Origin: BJ22 sp031405895
Lineage (GTDB): Bacteria; Planctomycetota; Planctomycetia; Pirellulales; Pirellulaceae
Length of the DNA stretch: 64,000 bases
NCBI GenBank assembly: GCA_031405895.1
Contig: JANOFL010000142.1
Span: 1 to 64,000 of the forward strand
Direction of reading: 5' to 3'
The notes beneath the pieces are model-generated. The model worked only from the letters and a program-made list of their open reading frames with translations. It ran no database searches and was not told the DNA's origin. This document shows positions 51,262 through 60,140 of the stretch, piece after piece (positions within the stretch are counted from its first letter, which is position 1; each line of letters opens with the position of its first letter). The translations under genes were made by a program, and so were the position numbers.

Positions 51262-51399
51262 GTCTTTCTCCAGAAAAAGGGTTTTAAGTTGTTTGTCGAC
51301 CGGGGTAAATCCGCAGCCGTTCCAGATTGCTTCTGCCGGGAATCGCTCCTCCGGCAGCGCGAATCTGCAAACAAAACTTGCTTGGAGTTTTGATTGACT

Positions 51400-53472
51400 T
51401 CAGCTATTGCGACGTCGACGAGAAGCCACGCCCAGAACAGCTGCGATGCCGACCAGCGCGAGCGCCGACGGCTCGGGGATCGCCGACGTAAACAGCCCGA
51501 CTCCGCCGTTGCCGCCGAAACCGTTGTAGGTGATGAACAGATCGGTCCCGCCAAAATTCCCGACCAGACTTCCTTCGCCAAGACCTGCGAACTGGCCAAA
51601 CAGGCCGCCGTTCACGTCGGCGATCAGGAACTGCATGTCGTTTGACAGGGCAAATCCGTCCCAGAGCGCCACGTCCAGCTGGCTGTTGTCGAGAAGCAGG
51701 TCGCCACCGACGAACAACTGGTCAAAATCGCCTGAGTTCAAGCCTCCCAGTTCCATTAGCAGAGACGCGGTACTGCTCATCACCAGGTCGCCCCCAAAGC
51801 TCATCGAGCCGGGGCTGTTCCCTGGCCGCAGATCGCCTTCCATGAAAACAGTGCCTGCACCGGTGTAACTGCCTCCGCCGGATACTTCGCCAAAGAAAAC
51901 AGTCGCGCTGCCCGCGGAGGTCCGAAGCTCGCCGCCATTTTCCTGGGCGAAGTCACCGTAAAAATTGGTCGTCCCATCTCCGCTGGTGACGATCGCAGCA
52001 CCCTCCTGGTTGTAAACGTCACCGTGGATATCCGTGACCCCCTGACTAAATGCCATGACACCCTGGTTGCTCCAGCCGCCCATGGCGACGAATTGACCCC
52101 GGCCTGAAATCATGCCGCCATACAGATTGTTGACCGAATCCGCGACGAACGAGTTGCCAAAGTTATTGACTTCTCCGTTCTCCTCATTCACAAAACCCCC
52201 GCCGAAGCGGACTTGTCCTCCAAAGACATTGATCTGCCCCGCGTTGGTTCCGCCACCGGCAAATCGCATCCGCTCGTTCCCGACCGTTTCGACTTCACCC
52301 GACGCCGTGTTTCTCAGACCGCTTCCGAGGACTGCGTTTCCATACAGTCCACCGGAATTGACAAGGTTAACCTCAGTCATTTCCAGATTGGAGTTTTGGA
52401 GCGTCGTCATCGAGGCCACGTTGGTGTAACCGGCGTGAAGGACGTTTCCAGCAAGCGAACCACTGGACCCGCTGATCCGGTTCATGCTTGCCAGACTCAT
52501 CGTCCCAAACTCAAATCGTCCCCCGTTCAGGTTGACGCTGCTGGCTGAACTGACCGACGTAGTTCCGCCGACCGTGACCAGTCCATCGTCTTCGATGTCG
52601 AGAATTCCGGTTCCCGTTCCGCCAATGATGAGCGCGCCTGTGTTGTTCCACTGGGAGCCAGCTCCGGACACCAAAACGGTGCTGGTTGAGGATTGAAACC
52701 GGCCAATTCCGCCACTCACGCTGGTTACCCGGCCCCCCTCCCTGACTCTCAGCGTGAACCCTTCACCTGCCCCCACTTCCAGCTGGTTCCCAATGTTCCA
52801 TTGCGAGCCGGCTCCGCGCACGCTCGCGTTTCCAGTCGCAAGCACCGTCCACATGCTGTTTAAGACACCACCATCCAGAACGTTCGCGCTACCGGTGACT
52901 TCGAATAACTGGCCTTCCACCGACATCCTTGTACCGGCCGAGTGCAAGCCGTCGAGTGTCAGGCTTGAATTGAAGACTCGCGCCCCGCCCAGACTGCGCA
53001 AATGGATCCCCCGAAGCGTCAGATCGCTACCGTCCAGAACTGAAAGGTCCGATGAAAATCCCAAGCCACCAGAACCGTTGATCGTCAATTGATGCTGGGG
53101 GCTGGCATCCAGGTTCCGAAATGTAACATTGCCAGCCTGTACTTGCAGAAAGCCCACGGAAGGAGTCAAACTCGCCGTCCCGTTGTCCCACCAGACTTGA
53201 TAGGTTCCAGGCTGCCCAAACCTGGCCGTACCACCTGAGCTTGGCGCTCCAGCAGGGTTCCAGTTCGCGCTCCTGTCGTACCAGGCAAAAGTGTTGCTGG
53301 TGTTGACCCAGTCCCTGATCTGGGCCTGAACTGGCAGGGCCCGACAACTGACGGCGATCACCACCGCCATGATGATCAGACGGGTGACAGATAGGCCTCC
53401 TTGTCGGCAATGTGTGGGTGATGTCGCAGGGGACAATGTGGGCAAGTTGCAAATGGTTTTCGATTGGGTCAT
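51400..53472 (-). CDS. Autotransporter-like beta-helix protein with PEP-CTERM signal
   Basis: The protein has 690 residues. The ATG at 53472 follows AGGTG. The signal sequence is LIIMAVVIAVSCRALPVQA, after a long n-region. The mature part consists of repeats such as GASVRGAGSQWNIGNQLEVGAGEGFTL and VSGAGSQWNNTGALIIGGTG. These are T5SS-type/autotransporter-associated beta-strand motifs that form a solenoid, and the final GDLRPGNSPGSMSFGGDL is typical of the end of such solenoids. The C-terminus IPEPSALALVGIAAVLGVASRRRR is a textbook PEP-CTERM signal. It is a surface protein of unknown ligand, probably sorted by the same exosortase system as its neighbour. Confidence 0.87.
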   Translation of the reverse strand: MTQSKTICNLPTLSPATSPTHCRQGGLSVTRLIIMAVVIAVSCRALPVQAQIRDWVNTSNTFAWYDRSANWNPAGAPSSGGTARFGQPGTYQVWWDNGTASLTPSVGFLQVQAGNVTFRNLDASPQHQLTINGSGGLGFSSDLSVLDGSDLTLRGIHLRSLGGARVFNSSLTLDGLHSAGTRMSVEGQLFEVTGSANVLDGGVLNSMWTVLATGNASVRGAGSQWNIGNQLEVGAGEGFTLRVREGGRVTSVSGGIGRFQSSTSTVLVSGAGSQWNNTGALIIGGTGTGILDIEDDGLVTVGGTTSVSSASSVNLNGGRFEFGTMSLASMNRISGSSGSLAGNVLHAGYTNVASMTTLQNSNLEMTEVNLVNSGGLYGNAVLGSGLRNTASGEVETVGNERMRFAGGGTNAGQINVFGGQVRFGGGFVNEENGEVNNFGNSFVADSVNNLYGGMISGRGQFVAMGGWSNQGVMAFSQGVTDIHGDVYNQEGAAIVTSGDGTTNFYGDFAQENGGELRTSAGSATVFFGEVSGGGSYTGAGTVFMEGDLRPGNSPGSMSFGGDLVMSSTASLLMELGGLNSGDFDQLFVGGDLLLDNSQLDVALWDGFALSNDMQFLIADVNGGLFGQFAGLGEGSLVGNFGGTDLFITYNGFGGNGGVGLFTSAIPEPSALALVGIAAVLGVASRRRRNS

Positions 53473-53647
53473 TGGTTTTCACCTGTTCTTGGGTCTTGAG
53501 TTCTTCGTCAACCGGGACGATTCGCGACTGATCGAGCCTGCTTCCTCCGACCGTTACTGCGCGGGACTTGACGATGCGTCGAAGATTCCAGGAATAATCT
53601 GGAGAGTGGCCGGCGGTTGGAGCTGCGGCGTGGGAGTCGGCTCGCGT

Positions 53648-53776
53648 GTAGGGTGCGTGAAGTCTTCGGAACGCACCAGAACACGGTGGTCGGCGAAAAC
53701 GGCGGATTGCGCGGCCGCCCCCCGCCCCCCGCCCTCCCCGCACCGCTCAAAGCAGCGGTGGAGGAGGGAGCCGGAA
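53648..53776. repeat. Composite repeat (family D + family E), copy 1
   Basis: A 129-bp unit combines GTAGGGTGCGTGAAGTCTTC (family D head) with the CCCTCCCCGCACCGCTCAAAGCAGCGGTGGAGGAGGG-type hairpin (family E). The second copy at 53810-53937 is nearly identical. Both sit in the 580-bp gap between the PEP-CTERM gene and the sigma factor gene. Confidence 0.9.
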
Positions 53777-53809
53777 TAGAAGAATGAAGTGCCGTCTGCA
53801 CACTCAGGC

Positions 53810-53937
53810 GTAGGGTGCGTGAAGTCTTCGGAATGCACCAGAACACGGTAGTCGGCGAAAACGGCGGATTGCGCGGTCACCCCGGCCCCCGCCCTCCCCG
53901 CACCGCTCAAAGCAGCGGTGGAGGAGGGAGCCGGAAA
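53810..53937. repeat. Composite repeat (family D + family E), copy 2
   Basis: This 128-bp copy of the unit at 53648-53776 is offset by 162 bp, with a few substitutions and one gap. The pair is a tandem duplication directly upstream of the sigma factor gene. Confidence 0.9.
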
Positions 53938-54052
53938 AGAACTGGCTTAATGCCCTACACCACTCAAAGTCCGCCTGTGGCAGACGTTGGAGCGGAAGAT
54001 TTTTCCAGTTGGCCTGACGCATGACTTTCCGGCGCGCAGTTACAATCCGGGG

Positions 54053-54679
54053 ATGAACCAGTCACCGTCGAATTGGGAGGGGGAGCAGGTCGACGGGGCG
54101 GAAACGCTGCCGGCCTTGCCTGAATTGTTTGAACAGTTTCGTACCCGCCTGCGCACGCTGGTGGAGATGCGGGTCGACCGGCGGATTCGCGCGCGGGTCG
54201 ATGCTTCCGACGTGATTCAGGAGGCTTTTGCCGAGGCGATCCGGCGTTTTCCGGAGTACGAACAAGAAAGGAAAATGACGCCCTACATCTGGCTCCGGTT
54301 TTTGACCCTGCAGCAGCTCACGCTGGCCCACCGCCGGCACCTCGGCGTGAAGGCACGGACGGCGACAGTCGAGCAAAGGCAGGTCGTCGGCGAGGAGACC
54401 GGACTGGAGTCCAGCGCCATGGCGATTTGCCTGGCGGGAGGCGAGAGCACGCCGAGTGTGAAGGTTTCGCGGGCTGAAGAAATTGCGCAGATGACTGCGG
54501 CGCTGGATCAACTGGAGCCGCTGGACCGGGAAGTACTGGCTTTGCGGCATTTTGAACAACTGGAACATGCAGAGATCGGCGAGCTCCTTGAGCTGTCCGC
54601 CGCAGCGGTTTCGTCGAGGTACCGCCGGGCACTGACCAAAATTGGGATGGCAATCAAGAATCAACATGGAAACCGCTGA
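54053..54679 (+). CDS. ECF-type RNA polymerase sigma factor
   Basis: The protein has 208 residues, read from the ATG at 54053, which follows CCGGGG. Region 2 is present (LVEMRVDRRIRARVDASDVIQEAFAEAIRRFPEYE... PYIWLRFLTLQQL), and region 4 has a helix-turn-helix (LDQLEPLDREVLALRHFEQLEHAEIGELLELSAAAVSSRYRRAL). The DVIQEAFAEA and PLDREVLALR signatures fit the planctomycete ECF group that is encoded beside Ser/Thr kinases. Its last 14 bases overlap the kinase gene start, so the two are coupled. The kinase may control the sigma factor through phosphorylation; this is an inference from the pairing. Confidence 0.9.
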   Translation: MNQSPSNWEGEQVDGAETLPALPELFEQFRTRLRTLVEMRVDRRIRARVDASDVIQEAFAEAIRRFPEYEQERKMTPYIWLRFLTLQQLTLAHRRHLGVKARTATVEQRQVVGEETGLESSAMAICLAGGESTPSVKVSRAEEIAQMTAALDQLEPLDREVLALRHFEQLEHAEIGELLELSAAAVSSRYRRALTKIGMAIKNQHGNR

Positions 54680-57600
54680 CCAGGACAGAACCGCGCTGCT
54701 CGACTCGATTCTCGACGAGGCCTTGCAATGTGTTCGACAGGGAGGCGTTTTCGGAATTGACGAGTATTGCCGTCGTTTCCCCGGGCTGGCCGAAGAATTG
54801 CATGTGATGCTGCCAGCGTTGACGATGCTGGAAAAGCCGTTTCAGGACGCCACGGTCGCTCATTCAAAAGTGTCGGGCACCAGCGCTCCGGTCCCGCCGA
54901 ATCTGGCTGACTTTCAGATTGTCGCGGAAATCGGGCGGGGCGCGATGGGAGTCGTTTATGAAGCGATTCAGCGCCCGTTGTCGCGCCGGGTCGCGCTGAA
55001 AGTGCTGTACGGCGCGGGAAGCCAGGACGACTCGCATCCGCTTCGATTCCGTCGCGAGGCGGAAATCGCTGCCCGTCTGCACCATACGAATATCATCCCG
55101 GTCTTTGAAGCGGGTGAGTCGGCTGGACATGTCTACTACGCGATGCAGCTGATCGAAGGCGCCAATCTGCAGCAGCTGATCGCCGCCCAGGGGAGCACAA
55201 ATGGCGGAGCGAATGAGGCTGGCCCCGGCGGCGTTCCGAATAACCTGGAGCAGGTACCACCCGGCAACCGGATCTCGCAGTCGGATGAAACCGTATTGCA
55301 ACACGGCAGTACGAAAGTCAGCCGGCAACCACCACTTTCCGGGAACCGGCACCGGGCCGCCACAATTGCTGTTGAGCTGACACCGCAAACTTGCGCCCAG
55401 ATCGCCTTGCAGGTCGCCGAGGGTCTGGATTTCGCCCACGAACGGGGAATTCTGCACCGCGACATCAAGCCGTCCAACGTCATGCTGGACCAGGATGGCC
55501 GGGCCTGGATCGCCGATTTTGGCTTGGCCAAAGCCAATGAAGGGGTCGAGCTGACGGCGACTGGCGATGTTGTTGGGACAGTTCGCTATCTTGCCCCCGA
55601 ACGGTTTCGGGGTCAGTCCGACCACCGCAGTGACATCTACGCCCTGGGCCTGACGCTGTTTGAAATGCTGGAGCGCCGCCCGGCCTGGCCGGCAACGGAT
55701 CGAGCCCAGCTGATTCAGCAGATTGTGGGTGGTGGCGGTTTCCGGACTGCTGGCCGGGCGGTCGGCTGGTCGGCGGACTTGCGGAGGATTGTGGAGAAGT
55801 CGACGGCATGCGATCCGGTCGAGCGTTACCAGCGGGCGGGTGAGCTGGCGGCCGATCTGCGCCGTTTTCTCGACGGACGACCTGTGCTGGCCCGAAAACA
55901 GTCCGTGCTTCGAAGCCTGCTGTTCTGGACCAGACGAAACCCGTTGCCGGCCTCACTGGTTGCGACTATTGCCGCCCTGCTGGTCGGCGGCCTGGTGGCC
56001 GTTTCCATTCTGCTGGTCCGCGAACGCAGGCAATCCCGGATTGCGGACGAGAACTTTCACACCGCTCTGGAAACGGTAAGGACCTACCTCACAGCCGTCA
56101 GCGACAGCACCGAACTCAAGGCCAGCGGCGCCGAACAGTTGCGGCGAGAGCTGTTGACCGCGGCCCAGTCCTACTACGAGTCGTTCGCCCGGAATCACCG
56201 CGACGACCCTGAGCTGCGCAGCGAGCTTGCCGATGCGGAGTTCCTGCTGGGGCGGATTCATCAGGAGACTGGAGACCTGGCGACGGCGGTTGCGTGTTTT
56301 GAGCAGGCGCGCGAGCTGCTGGCCAGCGGGCCGGAAGTACCCGCCGGGTCAGGCGATCCCGCATACCTGATCCGGCTGCTCCAGAATCTGGGCGACGCAA
56401 ACCGCCTGCTCGGAAACTGGGAGGCGGCTGAACGCAGTTTCATCGAGGCACGAGACCTCGCCCGCCAACTTTTCAAACGGTCGCCCGGCAATGTGGGGCT
56501 CAAGCTGCAGGTTGCGGACATCGAAAGCCAGCTGGGGCTGGTCTATGGTTCGATGAACCGGGCAGATGACGAGTCGGGCTGTTATGACCAAGCCAGTGAC
56601 CTGGTGGCCACAGTCGGCCCCGGCCTGCTTGACGACGACGAGTTAACCGGGGACTTGATCAACATTCTCAAAAAGCTGGGTGCCGCGCGCCGGTTACAGG
56701 GGCGACTGGATGAAGCCCGCGTGCACTATGGAACCGTCATTGACCTCAGCCGGCAACTCAGCCAGCGCCAGCCTGACCAGTCGCAGCACGGTGCCAGCCT
56801 CGCCAATGGATACCTGAGACTTGGCGAACTCGACATGTTTGAGGGTCGACTGCCGGAATCGCGCGAGGCCCTGACTGAGGCAGCAGAAGTCCTCGATGGG
56901 CTGATCGACCGCCATCCGATGATTGTCTCGTATCGCGAGGGCCGTGGGACTTGCCAGGTCAATCTTGGCCAGACCGAACTCGCGGCGGGAGAATTCGCGG
57001 CCGCGGAAAGTGCCTGGCTGTTGGCCCTGCAGACCTATACCCGTCTGGCCGAGGACTGCCCCGCGAGCCTCGAGTATCGTTTCGCGACGGCCCAGACCCA
57101 GGCCAATCTTGGGAGTGCCTGTTATCGGCTGGGTCGACCGGCCGACGCCATTGAGTACACTCGCCAGGCGTTTCGCAACCTGCAATTGCTTTTGGAACAG
57201 AATCCGGATCACCCCGAGTTCGCCGAAGTCCATTCCGGAATTGGCAGCAATCTCGCGGCCCTTCTGAATGCTGATGGCCGCCCCGACGAGGCCATGGAAA
57301 TCCTCCTCGACTCCATCCGGGTCCATGAAATCCTGTTGACCAGGCAGCCCGGCCTGCTATCCACGCGGGCGGCACTGGCCAATGCTCATATCAACGCTTC
57401 GAGCGCAGCGAAAGAGATGATGGCAACGGCCGACGCCCTGCGCCATCTCGGCCAAGCCGTTAGTCTCCTCGAAGGCCTCCGGACTGAACACAGCGGCGTT
57501 GCCGAGTATCGTGTGTCGCTTGCCGTTGCGCGAAATCTCGCCGGAATGATCCACTATGAGGCTGGGCAGACCAAGGCTGCCGAACCCGAGTTTCGCGAGT

Positions 57601-58280
57601 CACTTTGGTTGTATGAGGCACTTGCCGAAGAACAACCGGACAACCCATCGTTGTTGAGGTGGACCGGAATGCTGCACCACAGCCTCGCGATGAATCTGCG
57701 CGAAGCGGGGCGGTCGGACGAGGCTTTGAAGCACTTTGATTCTGTGATTGAGACGCTCGAGGCGGTACAGGAATTGACCGCGCCCGGAATCCCGGCCGGG
57801 GTCGGGAACTACCGGCTGGAGCGGGCCAAGGCGCTGGGTCGGCTCGGCCGATTCGCGGACGCGATCACCGAATGCCAAAGGGCCTGCGCTGCGGGCGGCG
57901 AAGTCGACCGGGACTGTGCGGCTGCCATCACCGCGCAGATGCTGGCCGCAAAGGGAAACTGGGAAGAAGGCCTGCAGGAGGTCTGCCAGCTCGACGGCGT
58001 CCGCTTTGGCGATCCCCGCGACGCGATCGAACTCGCGGCCGCGTGGGCGCTGCTTGGCCAGGCCGTCGTCGACGGATCGTTGACGCTTGAGGCGCTGGGA
58101 GAAGACTCGCCGGCGTCCGCCGAAGGCTGCTTTCTTCGCGCGATTGCGTTGATTGAGACGGCGATCGGGCAGGGGTTGCGGAACGTCGCACTGTTCGATT
58201 CGATTGCAGCGCTCGACGCCTTGCGCGAGCGGGAAGATTATGGATTGCTGATGGAAAGAATTGGTCTGGAACCGGACTGA
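54666..58280 (+). CDS. Transmembrane Ser/Thr kinase with TPR domain, paired with ECF sigma factor
   Basis: The protein has 1204 residues. The ATG at 54666 lies inside the sigma factor gene. Residues 10-60 are a helical N-terminal domain (DEALQCVRQGGVFGIDEYCRRFPGLAEELHVML). The kinase domain (about 85-400) has EIGRGAMGVVYEA, VALKVLYG, HRDIKPSNVMLD near 264 and DFGLAKA. A 60-residue Gly/Pro-rich insertion separates the beta-5 strand (MQLIEGANLQQLIAAQ) from the alpha-E helix. One membrane helix (about 424-450) precedes a TPR-rich extracytoplasmic part of 750 residues. All catalytic residues are present, so it should be active. It probably senses a signal through the TPR domain and acts on the coupled sigma factor. 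Confidence 0.9.
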   Translation: METADQDRTALLDSILDEALQCVRQGGVFGIDEYCRRFPGLAEELHVMLPALTMLEKPFQDATVAHSKVSGTSAPVPPNLADFQIVAEIGRGAMGVVYEAIQRPLSRRVALKVLYGAGSQDDSHPLRFRREAEIAARLHHTNIIPVFEAGESAGHVYYAMQLIEGANLQQLIAAQGSTNGGANEAGPGGVPNNLEQVPPGNRISQSDETVLQHGSTKVSRQPPLSGNRHRAATIAVELTPQTCAQIALQVAEGLDFAHERGILHRDIKPSNVMLDQDGRAWIADFGLAKANEGVELTATGDVVGTVRYLAPERFRGQSDHRSDIYALGLTLFEMLERRPAWPATDRAQLIQQIVGGGGFRTAGRAVGWSADLRRIVEKSTACDPVERYQRAGELAADLRRFLDGRPVLARKQSVLRSLLFWTRRNPLPASLVATIAALLVGGLVAVSILLVRERRQSRIADENFHTALETVRTYLTAVSDSTELKASGAEQLRRELLTAAQSYYESFARNHRDDPELRSELADAEFLLGRIHQETGDLATAVACFEQARELLASGPEVPAGSGDPAYLIRLLQNLGDANRLLGNWEAAERSFIEARDLARQLFKRSPGNVGLKLQVADIESQLGLVYGSMNRADDESGCYDQASDLVATVGPGLLDDDELTGDLINILKKLGAARRLQGRLDEARVHYGTVIDLSRQLSQRQPDQSQHGASLANGYLRLGELDMFEGRLPESREALTEAAEVLDGLIDRHPMIVSYREGRGTCQVNLGQTELAAGEFAAAESAWLLALQTYTRLAEDCPASLEYRFATAQTQANLGSACYRLGRPADAIEYTRQAFRNLQLLLEQNPDHPEFAEVHSGIGSNLAALLNADGRPDEAMEILLDSIRVHEILLTRQPGLLSTRAALANAHINASSAAKEMMATADALRHLGQAVSLLEGLRTEHSGVAEYRVSLAVARNLAGMIHYEAGQTKAAEPEFRESLWLYEALAEEQPDNPSLLRWTGMLHHSLAMNLREAGRSDEALKHFDSVIETLEAVQELTAPGIPAGVGNYRLERAKALGRLGRFADAITECQRACAAGGEVDRDCAAAITAQMLAAKGNWEEGLQEVCQLDGVRFGDPRDAIELAAAWALLGQAVVDGSLTLEALGEDSPASAEGCFLRAIALIETAIGQGLRNVALFDSIAALDALREREDYGLLMERIGLEPD

Positions 58281-58344
58281 CACGATTGTTGGAGTGACAC
58301 CTCTGATTGGGGTCCGCCGAAATCCGGTCAATGTTGCGCAGACG

Positions 58345-58399
58345 CCCCCCCTCGCCCTCCCCGCACCGCTCAAAGCAGCGGTGGAGGAGGGAGCCGGAA
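58345..58399. repeat. Family E palindrome
   Basis: CCCTCCCCGCACCGCTCAAAG followed by CAGCGGTGGAGGAGGGAGCC is the same hairpin as in the composite units at 53.7 and 53.9 kb. It lies between the kinase stop and the convergent surface-protein stop, where it may act as a bidirectional transcription stop. Confidence 0.85.
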
Positions 58400-58420
58400 G
58401 AGAACAGAGTTTTTTGTTGC

Positions 58421-59869
58421 TCAGAGACTCAGCAACCAGAGCGGGACTTCGCCTTGCGGATCGTTGAAAAGCAGGCTGAAGACATCGTCACCGCTGTTGC
58501 CATTGATCAGGAACCGGCCGAGAGTGCCGTAGTTCACGCCGGCCCGGTCGGAGCCGTAGAAGCTGATCCGGTCGGCACCCGAGCCGCCGCGGATTCGGCC
58601 GTAGACCAGGCCGTTCGCGTTGCTGCCAGCGTCGATATCGACCACGGCGTTGATCGTGTCGTCGCCCGAATCGCCGTTGATTTCGACCAGGTAGCGGCCA
58701 GTCGCGCCCAGCCGCAGGTTGGCGAGCGTACCGCCGAACTGGTCCTGGGTGCTGAAATTGACCGTGTCATTTCCAGCATTGCCGTTGAGAACGTACTCGA
58801 CTTCGCCGTTCAGGACCGCGTCCTTGCCCTGCAGCGTGAACGGAATCACAAGCAGTGAATCGTCGCCCGCGCCGGCGTTGACGACGAAACTGGCTTTCGC
58901 TGTCGCATCGTTGACGAAGTTGTCGTAGCCCAGGGTGCTGACGAAGGCATCGTTGCCACTGCCGAGATTGCCCACGAGTGAAACGCTGGAGTCCGTCGAA
59001 ACGCCCGCGTTGAGGCGGAAATTCAGCGCGTCGTTGTCGCCGTGGGCGTTGGCGACGTACCGCATGGTCGAGCCATTGCGGATGTCGGACGAGTTGATGC
59101 AGACGCTGATCGCGTCATTGCCACTGTGGGTATCAGCAATGAACGACAGGTGCGAGTTGTCGATCAGGGCCTGCCGCTGGATGAAGACATTCTCCGTGTC
59201 GACCCCCTTGGCCCCCGACATGTACGAGTCGAAGGTCGAGTTCATGATCGGGCCGCGGAGCAGGTAGTACATCTGGTCATTGCCTTCGCGGAAGGTCACA
59301 TCGACATCGACGTCGCTGCCGTAGATGGCGTTGAACTCTCCCTGGAAGAAGTCGTTGCCCTTCGTCCCCAGCATCCGGACGTTGAAGTCCGACTGCTGGA
59401 TGTCGAAGCCGTTGGCGTCGACGAGCAGGTTCATCCCGCCGGTGTCGCCACCCCAGACTTTGAGATCCCGTTCGCCACTGTTGAGGTTGTTCATGAGCCG
59501 GAACTCGACCCGGTCGTCGCCGCCCGCCATGTGGAAGACGTAGTGGTCGAACTCGGGGATCCCGAAGAACAGCTGCGAATCGAGAAAGACATCGAGCGCC
59601 CCGTCGCCGTCGGTGTCGATGTTGATCGACGAAGTGACCCCCGGCGTATCGAGCACGATCACGGTCTGCCCGACAGTGTCACCGGTCAGGGTAAACGTCT
59701 TGTTGACCCCGTCCGGCACCCAGATCACGGCCAGCAGCCGCCGGGACTCCAACGCCTGGTACGCCTCCGTCCCGCTGCCGGCCCCCCGGCCTCCGATCGG
59801 GGAGGACCTGCGAATCTGGCGACTGGATCCCGTACTGTTCCCGAAAAAACGTGGAAAAATGGCTTTCAT
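58421..59869 (-). CDS. Hemolysin-type calcium-binding-like surface protein
   Basis: The protein has 482 residues. The ATG at 59869 follows AGGAG. The N-terminus is basic and contains the surface motif YQALESRRLLAVIW. After it, repeats of the GNAGNDTVNF, GSGNDAFVS, GDSGDDTINAV and GGSGADRISF type recur through the protein. These are variants of the GGxGxD nonapeptide of RTX/hemolysin-type calcium-binding proteins, but spaced singly, not in tandem, and separated by beta-strands. Calcium-dependent folding outside the cell is likely. No enzymatic site is seen. The protein ends with LWLLSL, close to the family E repeat. The 271-bp divergent gap upstream probably holds promoters. Confidence 0.75.
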   Translation of the reverse strand: MKAIFPRFFGNSTGSSRQIRRSSPIGGRGAGSGTEAYQALESRRLLAVIWVPDGVNKTFTLTGDTVGQTVIVLDTPGVTSSINIDTDGDGALDVFLDSQLFFGIPEFDHYVFHMAGGDDRVEFRLMNNLNSGERDLKVWGGDTGGMNLLVDANGFDIQQSDFNVRMLGTKGNDFFQGEFNAIYGSDVDVDVTFREGNDQMYYLLRGPIMNSTFDSYMSGAKGVDTENVFIQRQALIDNSHLSFIADTHSGNDAISVCINSSDIRNGSTMRYVANAHGDNDALNFRLNAGVSTDSSVSLVGNLGSGNDAFVSTLGYDNFVNDATAKASFVVNAGAGDDSLLVIPFTLQGKDAVLNGEVEYVLNGNAGNDTVNFSTQDQFGGTLANLRLGATGRYLVEINGDSGDDTINAVVDIDAGSNANGLVYGRIRGGSGADRISFYGSDRAGVNYGTLGRFLINGNSGDDVFSLLFNDPQGEVPLWLLSL

Positions 59870-60140
59870 CGTCGTGGCTCCTGGTGGTGAAACAAACCGT
59901 CACATGTCCGGACATGCCTCCATTCCGTTCCGGACACAGACTACCGCGCCATGCCGGCACCTGTGGCGCCTCCGCACATTCCTGGAAATCAGCAATAAAA
60001 CCAGTGGTTGCTCACGGTCAGGTGAGAGTCTTGCCCGGCGTACGAAAAACGGGCCAAACAGGTCACAGCGAGTTGGGACGGGAATCCGCTATCTTTGACC
60101 GGTTGTCGATTTCCCAGTCCGAGGCCGCGAGTGTTGGTTG

